Virus record (IMG/VR): IMGVR_UViG_3300007236_000043
Span: 1 to 27,443 of that record
Source of the DNA: a virus
Length of the DNA: 27,443 nt
Reading direction: 5' to 3' (one strand)
Shown here: positions 19,163 to 27,443 of the stretch, one piece after another
Numbering within the stretch: position 1 is the first letter of the stretch
How the letters are laid out: every line of letters begins with the position of its first letter
Program-made: the position numbers and the translations under genes
Notes under the pieces: generated by a model
The model's database searches: none
What the model saw: only the letters and a program-made list of their open reading frames with translations
What the model was told of the DNA's origin: nothing

Positions 19163-19581
19163 TTTGAAAATCCCGCACCGAAATATAGTCCAACGATAGC
19201 TGACACAATGTGTGTGTCCAGCGGTGTGATGACGAACCCTTGGGCAGACTGCCATACAATCTGCTTGTCAGGTCCAAACAGGAAGTTCCAGAAACCCCCT
19301 TGTACTTCTGTGTACCCTACAAACACGGGTACTTCTGGATACCACACAGCTACGAGCTTAGGTAGTACGATGATTGAAATGACAGCTGAGAGTGCTATGA
19401 TCCTTCGTGTCCATGCGAAGTGTTTGTCTTTTGATCCATACTCTCTGGCCGTGTTGGTTGCTCCTATGAGCATAGCCTGTTGTTCTGCTTTGTTCTTGTT
19501 GCTTTGGCCCCATATGGACATGACACCACCTAGCACGGTGGAGAATAGCATGGTGATGAGTTCTAAGGGGAGACCAAACAT
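19159..19581 (-). CDS. Multi-pass membrane protein, holin candidate (140 aa)
   Basis: There are three hydrophobic stretches: about residues 4-22 (LPLELITMLFSTVLGGVMS), 61-79 (IIALSAVISIIVLPKLVAV) and 118-137 (ITPLDTHIVSAIVGLYFGA). Between the first two is a charged Gln/Lys-rich region (QSNKNKAEQQAML). Directly after the M15 peptidase gene (1-nt overlap), it fits a holin that would release the peptidase, but size and the long loop are larger than in most holins. It could instead be a virion membrane protein. Confidence 0.6.
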   Translation of the reverse strand: MFGLPLELITMLFSTVLGGVMSIWGQSNKNKAEQQAMLIGATNTAREYGSKDKHFAWTRRIIALSAVISIIVLPKLVAVWYPEVPVFVGYTEVQGGFWNFLFGPDKQIVWQSAQGFVITPLDTHIVSAIVGLYFGAGFSK

Positions 19582-20411
19582 TAGGGAGCCTTTATTTGAG
19601 CTATCAAATCACTTACAGGCTTGCCAGCAAACAAGTCATTACCATACGACCAGCCTCTATTTCCACCCATGTCTATGTGGAGTATATTGTTACCAAAGCC
19701 AAAGCCTTTAAACCCCGCCTTCTTTGCAACAGCCACAAGTTTTAATTTCTCAGAGTCAGGCATACCCGCTACAGAAATATCGAGAGCATCTCCGTGGAAG
19801 TGTCTTGAGTTAGGTGTGTTTTTCTCTCTAGTTGAACCCTTCTTTGGAAGAGCATCGTTTATTATTAGCTCCGCCCCAAAGTTTTGTTGTAATGTCTGGA
19901 AGGCCCCTCGAAGAAGGTTATCCATTCTTTCAGGAGCTTCTGGTTTTGTAAGTAAGGAAGCATTAGTTAAAGTAAACGTAGGTTTCATAGAAGTATTAGT
20001 TACAATCTTAAAACCTTTATCGTCCAACCCTTCTGGCCTCATTTGTGGCCTAAGGGAAGTCTCGGGTGCTGCAACATCTTTGTCTAGTTGTTTTATAACC
20101 TGTAAGTCAGAGGCTATATCAGCAGCAGGATCTACCTCACTTAGTGGTGCCGTAGACTCATCAGCAATAATATCCGAAAGCTCAGACGGTACCATATCAA
20201 CAGGACGCATCTCGGGGCGTACCATATCGCCTGTGTCTCTAACGAAAGGCTCCGCAAGAGACTCAGTAATACCTGCCGCTTCTCTGGCTTTAGCATTTTC
20301 TTCTGCTGACTGACGAGATAGCTCTAGCATGTCCTTTAGAGTTGACACAACTTGAGCACGTTCTTTCTCTGCAACAAGAGTTGCTCTACCCTCTAAGTTA
20401 ATGCCTGCCAT
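19581..20411 (-). CDS. M15-type zinc peptidase (endolysin or virion-associated muralytic enzyme)
   Basis: A 276-aa protein. ATG 20411 begins 1 nt after the stop of the upstream virion gene; the longer frame from 20558 is rejected. Residues 1-155 are low-complexity and acidic with two copies of a RP(E/Q)MRP motif (near 65-70 and 121-126). Residues about 160-265 are a D-Ala-D-Ala carboxypeptidase/L-Ala-D-Glu peptidase-like domain: SRHFHGDALDI (zinc ligands H204, D211) and LHIDMG (H245). It would cut peptidoglycan cross-links. Because it follows the ejected core proteins and has a long disordered arm, it may be carried in the virion and not only used for lysis. No signal peptide. Confidence 0.85.
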   Translation of the reverse strand: MAGINLEGRATLVAEKERAQVVSTLKDMLELSRQSAEENAKAREAAGITESLAEPFVRDTGDMVRPEMRPVDMVPSELSDIIADESTAPLSEVDPAADIASDLQVIKQLDKDVAAPETSLRPQMRPEGLDDKGFKIVTNTSMKPTFTLTNASLLTKPEAPERMDNLLRGAFQTLQQNFGAELIINDALPKKGSTREKNTPNSRHFHGDALDISVAGMPDSEKLKLVAVAKKAGFKGFGFGNNILHIDMGGNRGWSYGNDLFAGKPVSDLIAQIKAP

Positions 20412-20412
20412 T

Positions 20413-22374
20413 TTACTGCTGTCCCTTGACGTAGGTGTTGCCGTCAGGACCAATAAAATAGTCACCGTCATCAAGGTTTGCAAACATCTTTTCATCTGTA
20501 TCCGTGTTGTCTGACCAGAGAATAGGATATGGTTTAGCCTCTGTACCCATTTGAGCATCTGCTTCTGGTACTGACACTGGTTTAATTAAGGCAGCTTCAA
20601 TAGCTGCTGTGTCCATACCCAACTTCTTAAGCATCTTAGGGTAGAACTTAAGGATCTCGGACTGCTTGAGAACCTTGTTGTAAGCTACTCGTTCAGAGTT
20701 AAAGTTAAACCCTGCGCTCTGCACCTGGTTTCTTTCCATTGTTGGTAATTTACGACCACGATCAACAATCATAGCTGACACACTACCGTTATAGTACTTA
20801 GACGCAGCTGTGGTTACCAAAGGAACTACCGAACGATCCATACGGAACACACCACCCTCTGCACGAGCCTCCGTATCGAAAGTCACCTCGCCCAAACCTG
20901 TTACCTTCCAGAAGCTACCTTGTAGAGAACCTGAGGCAGTAGTAGAGGCCACATTGAACTGAGATAACAGGGCATCCTTAAGTTGAGCCTTAGCTACGGC
21001 TGCCTTCTCAGGGTCAAGACGAGAGATATTATCGAGCTTCTTAAATGTGTCGTCGTTAAGAATACCAGAAATAGTCTGCTGACTAAATAAAGTAGGTGAT
21101 GTTGCTATGTTGACAGACGCCTGAGCAACACCAGAAAGGAAGTTGTCACGAGACTCAGGTTTATTTACAGATTCTGGTGTCTCAAGATTAATACTTAAAT
21201 CAGAAGCAAAAGAAACAGCATCTGATCTTTCTTTATTGGTTCTGTCTGTAGCCTTAGATACTTCATCTTCCGTATGGAGATCAGGTGCAGTAAACTCTGG
21301 GCTATCATCAGAAGGAACCTCAGGCAGAGGTTGGTTTAGAGGGGTATACTGGCTGTCCTTTACCTGAATGTTGTTTAGGGTCTCAAGAACCTTAGGGGCG
21401 TTGTTAGCTAGAAAGGCGGAGAAGTCAGGGTTAGGTTGCAAGAGAGCAGCCTTGATTAGAGGGTTCATGTCTGGCATACCAATGATAGCTTCAGTAATAA
21501 CCTCTAAATGCTCGGCCTTTGTCTTATTTAATACTTCTTGGTCATAAGACCCTAACGTAGTGACAAGCTCTTCAGTGGAATTTATCAAAGTTTGAATAGG
21601 TTTGTAGTCTTCGTCGGAGATACCAGAAGGACGAGAAGATTGAAGGTTAGACTTTAGAATTTGAAACTGAGTCTTTAGATTAACGAACACCTCAGGAGAA
21701 ATATCTCCACCTTCCATCTCAATAGCAAGACCTGACATAGTGGAGTTAACAATACCACCCATCATGGTACGAGCATTAGGTATATACTCTTCTTGGAATT
21801 GCTTTGTATTCATAACCTTTGAGTTAGCAATCTGAAGTGCTGCCGCTTCAACCTTCTGAACGTCAGAGATAGCTAAACTTAAAACATCGTCTTCTGTATA
21901 GGGTCTACCTGAGGCATCCAGGATCTTACGGGCATTGAAGACATAGCCTGGGTTTTCCCTTAGCTTGTCTACTGAGCTGTTAATAGCTTCTTGTGCTGGG
22001 TCATAGTTTAGATAAGAAACATCAACACCTGTAGCTGTCTTAATCATTTCTGCTACGTTATCGTCTACGTCGAATCCTTCGTTAGTGTAAGATGCAACAA
22101 GAGAAGAGACAGCTGTTCGTTTCTGTAGTGGTGTTTTTCCTTTAAGATTGTACAAGGACTGTGACAAACGACCAACAGCTTCTCTTTTGATAGAGCTTTC
22201 TGTTTGTTTGACTGGTTGGTTAGCTCTTGCGTAGTCGTCTAGGGCACCAAAGATCCCCCTACCTAGCATGGCTAATCCGTCAGCAGCGGCACCTGTGCTA
22301 GTTGCGCTGGGCATTGTGACACCCTGTTCAAATGCAGCACCTGCATCACCAATATCTACAGCAAATCCAGCCAT
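20413..22374 (-). CDS. Internal virion protein, T7 gp15-like by position (653 aa)
   Basis: Large soluble protein with mainly helical, Gln/Ser/Asn-rich composition. The N-terminus MAGFAVDIGDAGAAFEQGVT is Gly/Ala-rich; the centre has acidic Pro/Ser segments (PLPEVPSDDSPEFTAPDL) that look disordered; the end reads DYFIGPDGNTYVKGQQ. The order gp14-like, giant protein, this protein is like the T7 14-15-16 block though the two larger genes appear swapped. T7 gp15 and gp16 form the DNA ejection channel across the envelope. Sequence similarity to gp15 is not evident by eye. Confidence 0.7.
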   Translation of the reverse strand: MAGFAVDIGDAGAAFEQGVTMPSATSTGAAADGLAMLGRGIFGALDDYARANQPVKQTESSIKREAVGRLSQSLYNLKGKTPLQKRTAVSSLVASYTNEGFDVDDNVAEMIKTATGVDVSYLNYDPAQEAINSSVDKLRENPGYVFNARKILDASGRPYTEDDVLSLAISDVQKVEAAALQIANSKVMNTKQFQEEYIPNARTMMGGIVNSTMSGLAIEMEGGDISPEVFVNLKTQFQILKSNLQSSRPSGISDEDYKPIQTLINSTEELVTTLGSYDQEVLNKTKAEHLEVITEAIIGMPDMNPLIKAALLQPNPDFSAFLANNAPKVLETLNNIQVKDSQYTPLNQPLPEVPSDDSPEFTAPDLHTEDEVSKATDRTNKERSDAVSFASDLSINLETPESVNKPESRDNFLSGVAQASVNIATSPTLFSQQTISGILNDDTFKKLDNISRLDPEKAAVAKAQLKDALLSQFNVASTTASGSLQGSFWKVTGLGEVTFDTEARAEGGVFRMDRSVVPLVTTAASKYYNGSVSAMIVDRGRKLPTMERNQVQSAGFNFNSERVAYNKVLKQSEILKFYPKMLKKLGMDTAAIEAALIKPVSVPEADAQMGTEAKPYPILWSDNTDTDEKMFANLDDGDYFIGPDGNTYVKGQQ

Positions 22375-22383
22375 GGTTTATCC

Positions 22384-25300
22384 TTATTGTGTTTGTGTTC
22401 TAAACAGCTCTGCGTCATATTGAAGACCAAGCCTCATAGCATTACGCATGATGTCGGGTACGACAGCAACATTTACAAGACTACGTTGTAGGGAGTTTTT
22501 AAGTTGGTTAGAGAAACGTGAGGACCATACCTCATCATTAATCTCTTCCCAAAGTTTAGTTCCCCTTAGCATATCATCTTTGTCACCTTGTGTCAAGAGT
22601 GAAAGAGCTAGGGTAGCTTTCTGTTTTTGGTAGTTAGCAAACTCTTTATACTCTTGGTTCTCTCTATAGATCATCTCACGTATGTCATAGTAGTTCTGTA
22701 CTGGTGCTGGTGTAGCACCGAAGAAGACACCAAAGGCAGCGTTAGGATCTAAACCACTTACAGCAAGTTTGTGTGTCTTACTGCGGTAGTTGCCTGTCTC
22801 TACAAGCTCACGGATCTTAAAACCTTTGTCGAAGGTGGAAAGGTTACGTAGGAGTTGCGTCAGGTCATCACGAGCCATGCCTGGGTTACCCCCTACCATA
22901 GCTTTGACACCCGACAGGCCAACCGTAAGCATGTCACCACCAATCTCACCTGAAGGACCAAAGAGAGTAGTGAAGAGATCATCCTCGAAGAGCTTACGAT
23001 ATGTGTCCTGAACCTGACCAAGAGGAGCTACACGCTGGGCGTAGGCTGTTTCTGTTCCTAGAAGATTAGACAAGACAGCATCAACTAAACCATACTTGAT
23101 ACGATTAAACATCTTGACAGACTCAGTATCTTCTGGGTCATAACCTAGGCTCTCTGTAATGTAGCCAGTCATCTTACCTGCACCTAGGCCTGTAAGACCA
23201 AACATCGGACCCATGACTAAAGCCATACGTACACGTTCACCTGCTGTAAAGTTACGACCAACAGCAATATTTTCCATAGCACGGATGGTAAAGGAAAGCC
23301 ATTGAGTAGGGACACGCATAGGTCCACTCTGAGCAAAGTTTCTTGATTGTGTTGTCATACGGAATGTAAGGTCTTGCTCACGGTTAGTGATCCAAGTCTT
23401 ACCTTCTGGTGACAGAGGGTCAATGCCAGGACGTTTAGCACGATGCTCTAGGAAAGCCGTGATAATACCTGTCATACGAGAGGCACGTTCACCTTCCTTA
23501 AAGAAGATAGTAGACTTGTCTAAGAAGTAGTTGACACCTTCTACTGCCTTACCTGTTAGGTTACTAGCCGCACCAAACTTTTGTGGAGCCTGAAGTTCTA
23601 TAACTTGGTTGTCTACAATGTTACGACCACTCTCGTCAATGTAACGGACAAGAGTATTGATCTCGTCTAACTCTAGGCCTGTTCCCTTTGCTAGTCGTTC
23701 TATTGCTAACTTACGTGTAGTTGGGTTTGTAATATTAGCGATGGCAAGCATAGGCACAGTCAGGCCTATACCTTTAGTGCCCTGCACAGGGGAGATCCCT
23801 ACGATAGTCAAGGCATGTAACCCTTGCAATACAAACTGGTCAGGGTTAAAGAAACCAAACTTAGAGTAGAAACCTACACGAAGTAACTGACTGCCAGGAT
23901 CAGTCTTAGTGAAGTCTACTTTCTTACCTGTGATACCAAAGACTGCCTCGGTAGCCGAAGCTGTGAAGGTGTCCCATTTGTCACTTAGCCATGTTGACTG
24001 GTTAAGCCTACGTTTAATTACGTCTTGTTGCTCACGTAGCTGGGCAGCAATATCATTGAACTTACCTGTGTTAGTTACCTTGGCACCAAGGAAACGATTG
24101 AGGTAGTCGTTAGTAGGAACACCAGCAGGGAACTCAACAACACCACCAGCCTTCTCAGCTAGTTTGACCCAACCTACCAAGGCATTCTGGGAGGCTGCAC
24201 GGTTAGCATATCCGAATGTTTCAGATCCAAACTGGTCAGCAATGGCTGAGATAGGGTTGGCGTTAGCAGCTTTCTTACCGCCAAACTCCATGAGAACATT
24301 GTCCCCACGTTTCATGTTTAGGCGAGAACCAACAACCTCTCCAAAGGTTGAACCTACGTTAGCTACATTCTCTCCTGCCTCTTCTACTGACACCTTCTCG
24401 TCACGAGCCTTGAACACAAAGTCCTCAGAGAAGTTAACCTTGTACTGTTGGGAGAGCTTCTGTAAGTCCTCTAGGTCAGTCGTATGTTTTCTCCAAGTGT
24501 TGTTGTTTCTGATAACGTCACCAAGTTCGTCATACTCAGCTTTAGTAAGTACAAGCTCTTTAATGTCCTTGACACCATTGGCACTCAGTAGTTCTCTTAC
24601 TTTGGTTGAGATGTTGTTTAACTCAGTCCTTGCGAGGATAGCCTGGTCTTTACCAAAGGAGCCAAGCATAGTCTTGAAGCCACCTGAGATCTTGTTACCT
24701 GACACCAAAGTCTGTTCTTTAGTTAAGCCTACAAACCAACGGAACTCAGCGTTAGTACGAGGACCACCAACATTATAAGGCATAACATCTACTCGTTCGA
24801 GTACACGAGTGGACTTTACATTAGTGACATAGAGGTGGTCTAGGTGTGTCTCTGGTACTTTAAAGGATACTTGGTCAGGCCCAAGCTCTTCCTTACGCAA
24901 GCTACGGCCTGTCTTTAGGTCTAGGATAAGTTCGTCATCAGGAATGCGAATTTTCTGACCATCCACACGGTACACCACATCTCCGAAAGTATCCGTGAAG
25001 TCAGCGTAGATACCACCCTCAGCAACTATCCTCTTTAATCTCTCAGAGGATTTGATCTGCCATGTGGCGTCATTAATATCCTGGACAGCTTCGTAAGCAT
25101 CCAAGACTTTATTAGAAGGTGTCGTCTTGTACATAGTCTTGTACATAGATTGGAAAGACTCTCGTGTTGGAGCCTGACGCATATGCGATAGGTCACCGTC
25201 ACGGAGCTGCTCAAAGAAGTCACTTAAGTTCTCTAGCTCTTTACCTCTTACAGCACGAATAGTCTTCTGGTATGGTTTAAACAACTCACTTATAAGTGCT

Positions 25301-26805
25301 TGACCAGCTTCAGCCTGCATAAACTTAGCACCTAGCTTATCACCTAGGCGTAAAGTAGCAGCACCAAATACTTTATTAATGGCATCACCAACAAAGGTGC
25401 CTTTGGCTAAAGCCTCGGCCTGCCCAGGTAAACCTAGGACATTTATTCTTTGTTCTGTCTCAACGAACCAGCCACGGCCTTCTTCTCTTTTGACAACCCT
25501 AAGGCTAGGGTCTTGGGCTGCAATGTCTTCTGCATCTACCTTACGTCTAAATGGAGCACCCGAGCCTTCCTTACCCATACGAACGATAACCTTGAAGTCA
25601 TCAGATCCTTCGTCAATAACAGAACGAGTACTGACAACAACATCGTTTAGACTATCTGCAATACGAGCAGCAATATCTGTAGCTCGTGCTTCGATAACTG
25701 CACGAGGAATGTACTCCCCAAAGGAACCCTGGCGATTGATCTGCTCAAGTTTCTCAGTGATGATATTCTTTCTTGTACCGTTACGTACCTCAACACCAGA
25801 GGGACGAGCCATAGGTCCAGAGGCAGGGTCTAAGTCCTCAGGAAGCATACGCCCTGCCATGATCTCGTCTGTCTGTACACCTGCGTCATCCACAAGTTTA
25901 GTTGCCGCAACAGCCGCTGGTACTTCTCCGTCGATAACAGCAACAGCATCAATAGGACGACGAGCCTTTGACAAACTAAGGAGCTTACCTGTACTACTAA
26001 GACCAGCCTTAGCTAACTTAGTGGCACCTAAAGTAGCAATGTCAGCTGCACCAAAGGCAGCATTCAAGCCAGCCATAGGGTCATCCCCTAGGTATGTGGC
26101 ATCGTTAGCTGCTTTAAATAGATTCCAGATGCTATCCTCTGTGAAGATACCTTCTGATGCTCTCTCCTTGATGTATTCTTTAGCCCACTCCTTAAACTCG
26201 TCAGGTTTAAGTGTATTGAAGGCTTCTCTGATTTCTGTACCCTCACGATTAGAACGGAAGGTTACATTCTCAAAGGCACCAATAGTAAGCTCTCTTAAGA
26301 TATTAACATCAAGGAATGTGACAACTTTAGAGAAACCTGACTGGTCATTGTCTTCGAACGCCTGTTGCATCAGGTCATTCCAAGTCTCCATATTTGTCAT
26401 TGTACGAGCAGCGTAGGCATTGACACCATTATCACCAAGCATCAGGTTCTGCATAAGCATGTACTCACCCAAGGTCATATCCTCACCCTTGGCTGTACGC
26501 TGTTCAATAATCTCTGCTACTTCTTCTGGCTCTAAGCCATCCTCAATAGCCTTGTTAATTGTCAAGGCATAGTCAAAGTTAAGTCCTTGTGTTCTTGCTG
26601 CTGTCTCTGCTGTGTTGTCCCCTACGGCACGTTCAGCTTCTACTTGGTCTACTGGAAGGTCTGTTGCCAAAGCAATGCCTTGGGATTTCTTACGTTCTAC
26701 ATCACTAAGAGGATTGTAGACAGAAGGCTCTTCAGCCAAGTCTAAGTCCTGCTGTAAGGCAAGTTGATTGAAGATCTCATCTTCTAAGGTCAGCAGAGTT
26801 GTCAT
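22384..26805 (-). CDS. Giant internal virion protein, T7 gp16-like by position (1473 aa)
   Basis: The largest gene of the window. ATG 26805 overlaps the upstream stop as ATGA. The N-terminal about 150 residues are acidic (LEDEIFNQLALQQDLDLAEE); hydrophobic segments follow, for example LNAAFGAADIATLGATKLAK, GLTVPMLAIANI and MALVMGPMFGLTGLGAG. T7 gp16 (1318 aa) forms the ejection tunnel and carries an N-terminal transglycosylase; I see no such catalytic motif here, so wall cleavage may be left to the M15 peptidase. The order relative to the 653-aa gene differs from T7. Role by position and size. Confidence 0.75.
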   Translation of the reverse strand: MTTLLTLEDEIFNQLALQQDLDLAEEPSVYNPLSDVERKKSQGIALATDLPVDQVEAERAVGDNTAETAARTQGLNFDYALTINKAIEDGLEPEEVAEIIEQRTAKGEDMTLGEYMLMQNLMLGDNGVNAYAARTMTNMETWNDLMQQAFEDNDQSGFSKVVTFLDVNILRELTIGAFENVTFRSNREGTEIREAFNTLKPDEFKEWAKEYIKERASEGIFTEDSIWNLFKAANDATYLGDDPMAGLNAAFGAADIATLGATKLAKAGLSSTGKLLSLSKARRPIDAVAVIDGEVPAAVAATKLVDDAGVQTDEIMAGRMLPEDLDPASGPMARPSGVEVRNGTRKNIITEKLEQINRQGSFGEYIPRAVIEARATDIAARIADSLNDVVVSTRSVIDEGSDDFKVIVRMGKEGSGAPFRRKVDAEDIAAQDPSLRVVKREEGRGWFVETEQRINVLGLPGQAEALAKGTFVGDAINKVFGAATLRLGDKLGAKFMQAEAGQALISELFKPYQKTIRAVRGKELENLSDFFEQLRDGDLSHMRQAPTRESFQSMYKTMYKTTPSNKVLDAYEAVQDINDATWQIKSSERLKRIVAEGGIYADFTDTFGDVVYRVDGQKIRIPDDELILDLKTGRSLRKEELGPDQVSFKVPETHLDHLYVTNVKSTRVLERVDVMPYNVGGPRTNAEFRWFVGLTKEQTLVSGNKISGGFKTMLGSFGKDQAILARTELNNISTKVRELLSANGVKDIKELVLTKAEYDELGDVIRNNNTWRKHTTDLEDLQKLSQQYKVNFSEDFVFKARDEKVSVEEAGENVANVGSTFGEVVGSRLNMKRGDNVLMEFGGKKAANANPISAIADQFGSETFGYANRAASQNALVGWVKLAEKAGGVVEFPAGVPTNDYLNRFLGAKVTNTGKFNDIAAQLREQQDVIKRRLNQSTWLSDKWDTFTASATEAVFGITGKKVDFTKTDPGSQLLRVGFYSKFGFFNPDQFVLQGLHALTIVGISPVQGTKGIGLTVPMLAIANITNPTTRKLAIERLAKGTGLELDEINTLVRYIDESGRNIVDNQVIELQAPQKFGAASNLTGKAVEGVNYFLDKSTIFFKEGERASRMTGIITAFLEHRAKRPGIDPLSPEGKTWITNREQDLTFRMTTQSRNFAQSGPMRVPTQWLSFTIRAMENIAVGRNFTAGERVRMALVMGPMFGLTGLGAGKMTGYITESLGYDPEDTESVKMFNRIKYGLVDAVLSNLLGTETAYAQRVAPLGQVQDTYRKLFEDDLFTTLFGPSGEIGGDMLTVGLSGVKAMVGGNPGMARDDLTQLLRNLSTFDKGFKIRELVETGNYRSKTHKLAVSGLDPNAAFGVFFGATPAPVQNYYDIREMIYRENQEYKEFANYQKQKATLALSLLTQGDKDDMLRGTKLWEEINDEVWSSRFSNQLKNSLQRSLVNVAVVPDIMRNAMRLGLQYDAELFRTQTQ

Positions 26806-27281
26806 TTTTGTGGACCACCATCACCAAATCCTTTAGTAGCACCAAATGCTCGGAAACCTAAGTCAGCGATAGTACCGAACATCTGAGCTTGGGCACCTGC
26901 TTGTGCAGCTTGGCCTGTAAGAGATGTGTATTGTTGACTTAAACCAGACATCATGCTTCCGAAGCCTAGGTTAGATCCTAGTTGAGAACTAATACCAGAC
27001 TGACCACCAGCTAATGCTGAACTATCTGACACACCCATAGCTTGAGCTTGGGCTTGCATTTGTGCTCGTTGAGCTAGTGTTGCTCGTATTGCTGAACGCC
27101 TCTGACGTTGAGCTTGTTGACGTTGTTGTTGTATCTGTGTCTGGGCAGCAGATCTTGCAGCACCAGCGGCTCTTTTCTGTGCGTTGTAAGATGCTACTGT
27201 TCCTACCGCAGCGACACCAGCACTAACAGCAGCTATTGTAGGTGCATATGCAGCTATGAATGTTCCAATACCTGTTGGCAT
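26802..27281 (-). CDS. Internal virion protein, T7 gp14-like by position (159 aa)
   Basis: The N-terminus is a hydrophobic Ala/Gly/Val segment (about 5-30: IGTFIAAYAPTIAAVSAGVA). Next comes a Gln/Arg/Ala-rich coil (QIQQQRQQAQRQRRSAIRA, then AQMQAQAQAMG) and a Gly/Ser/Gln-rich end. This matches the character of T7 gp14-type core proteins, which enter the outer membrane during ejection. It is coupled by ATGA to the giant protein. The preceding partial gene encodes a GNAT-like protein as at T7 gp13. Confidence 0.75.
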   Translation of the reverse strand: MPTGIGTFIAAYAPTIAAVSAGVAAVGTVASYNAQKRAAGAARSAAQTQIQQQRQQAQRQRRSAIRATLAQRAQMQAQAQAMGVSDSSALAGGQSGISSQLGSNLGFGSMMSGLSQQYTSLTGQAAQAGAQAQMFGTIADLGFRAFGATKGFGDGGPQK

Positions 27282-27282
27282 T

Positions 27283-27443
27283 TTAAATGTCCCTTCGGAA
27301 AGTGGCTTCTATTTTTCTGTAACCAAGTCTATTATACAGCTTAGTTAAGTCTGTGAGGTCTTCTATGTGAGACAAGTTGATGCAAATAACACCATTGTTT
27401 TTAGCCCAGTCCTCATAGGCTTTCAGCAGTCTTATAGCTGCTG
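27283..27443 (-). CDS. GNAT-like protein, C-terminal part (T7 gp13-like by position), 5' end outside window
   Basis: An open frame enters from the right edge and stops at TAA 27285-27283; 53 complete codons are visible. The end reads LSHIEDLTDLTKLYNRLGYR and then KIEATFRRDI, the C-terminal part of a GNAT acetyltransferase fold (a helix with Y-N-R-L-G-Y-R-K and a final strand). In T7, gene 13 sits at this place and encodes an internal or assembly protein that has also been compared to GNAT folds. Catalytic residues are outside the window. Confidence 0.7.
   Translation of the reverse strand, partial: AAIRLLKAYEDWAKNNGVICINLSHIEDLTDLTKLYNRLGYRKIEATFRRDI

Noticed and set aside
25379-26416. 345-aa plus-strand frame opposite the giant virion gene
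   Set aside because: It is Ser/Leu/Arg-rich antisense of a strongly supported gene, with no ribosome site or family features; similarly for the plus-strand frames at 19139-19711, 19621-20313 and 24164-24778.
1-27443. Prophage or temperate lifestyle
   Set aside because: No integrase, excisionase, repressor or attachment-site pattern was seen; the gene set is that of a lytic T7-type podovirus, though part of the genome lies outside the window.

Overview
This window looks like most of the genome of a lytic podovirus with a T7-type layout that infects a marine alphaproteobacterium, probably in the Rhodobacteraceae. The gene set matches the SIO1/cobavirus type (Zobellviridae) as I remember it: a T7-like primase-helicase, a family A DNA polymerase, a gp2.5-like SSB, a 5'-3' exonuclease and endonuclease I, with ThyX, MazG, a B12-dependent ribonucleotide reductase, a glutaredoxin and PhoH. 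A DUF1127 protein, a family typical of alphaproteobacteria, supports the host guess. I see no phage RNA polymerase, integrase, repressor or tRNA gene. Taxonomy is inference; no database search was made.

Layout. At 1-2539 (minus strand) lie a tail or appendage protein cut by the window start, a 98-aa protein and a putative terminase small subunit. At 2540-3464 is a 925-bp divergent control region with near-consensus sigma70 promoters facing both ways, an apparent self-contained promoter-to-terminator RNA unit, hairpins and 22-bp repeats. At 3465-17651 (plus strand) is a tightly overlapped early and replication operon: small takeover-type genes first (3465-5896), then replication genes (5893-10824), then recombination and nucleotide-metabolism genes (10880-17651). 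A bidirectional terminator at 17661-17690 separates it from the converging late genes. At 17696-27443 (minus strand) is the late operon: a GNAT-like gp13-type protein (partial), then gp14-, gp15- and gp16-type internal virion proteins, an M15 peptidase, membrane proteins probably linked to lysis, and several tiny proteins. The two minus-strand blocks probably join through sequence outside the window (large terminase, portal, capsid and tail tube), giving one leftward late operon and one rightward early operon.

How it works together. Exonuclease and endonuclease I can degrade host DNA. ThyX, MazG, RNR and glutaredoxin then make dNTPs for the primase-helicase, polymerase and SSB. The RNR needs adenosylcobalamin, so the phage depends on a host that has B12.

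The most notable points are: (1) the DNA polymerase is split into two separately translated pieces by an HNH endonuclease gene, with no room for an intron and with flanking sequences that predict an exact ancestral junction; (2) the control region holds a perfect TTGACA-N17-TATAAT promoter that reads into a terminator about 265 nt later with no gene between, which suggests a structured early noncoding RNA; (3) ThyX has a KHKx7S motif instead of RHRx7S; and (4) a DUF1127 gene sits directly before the RNR gene.
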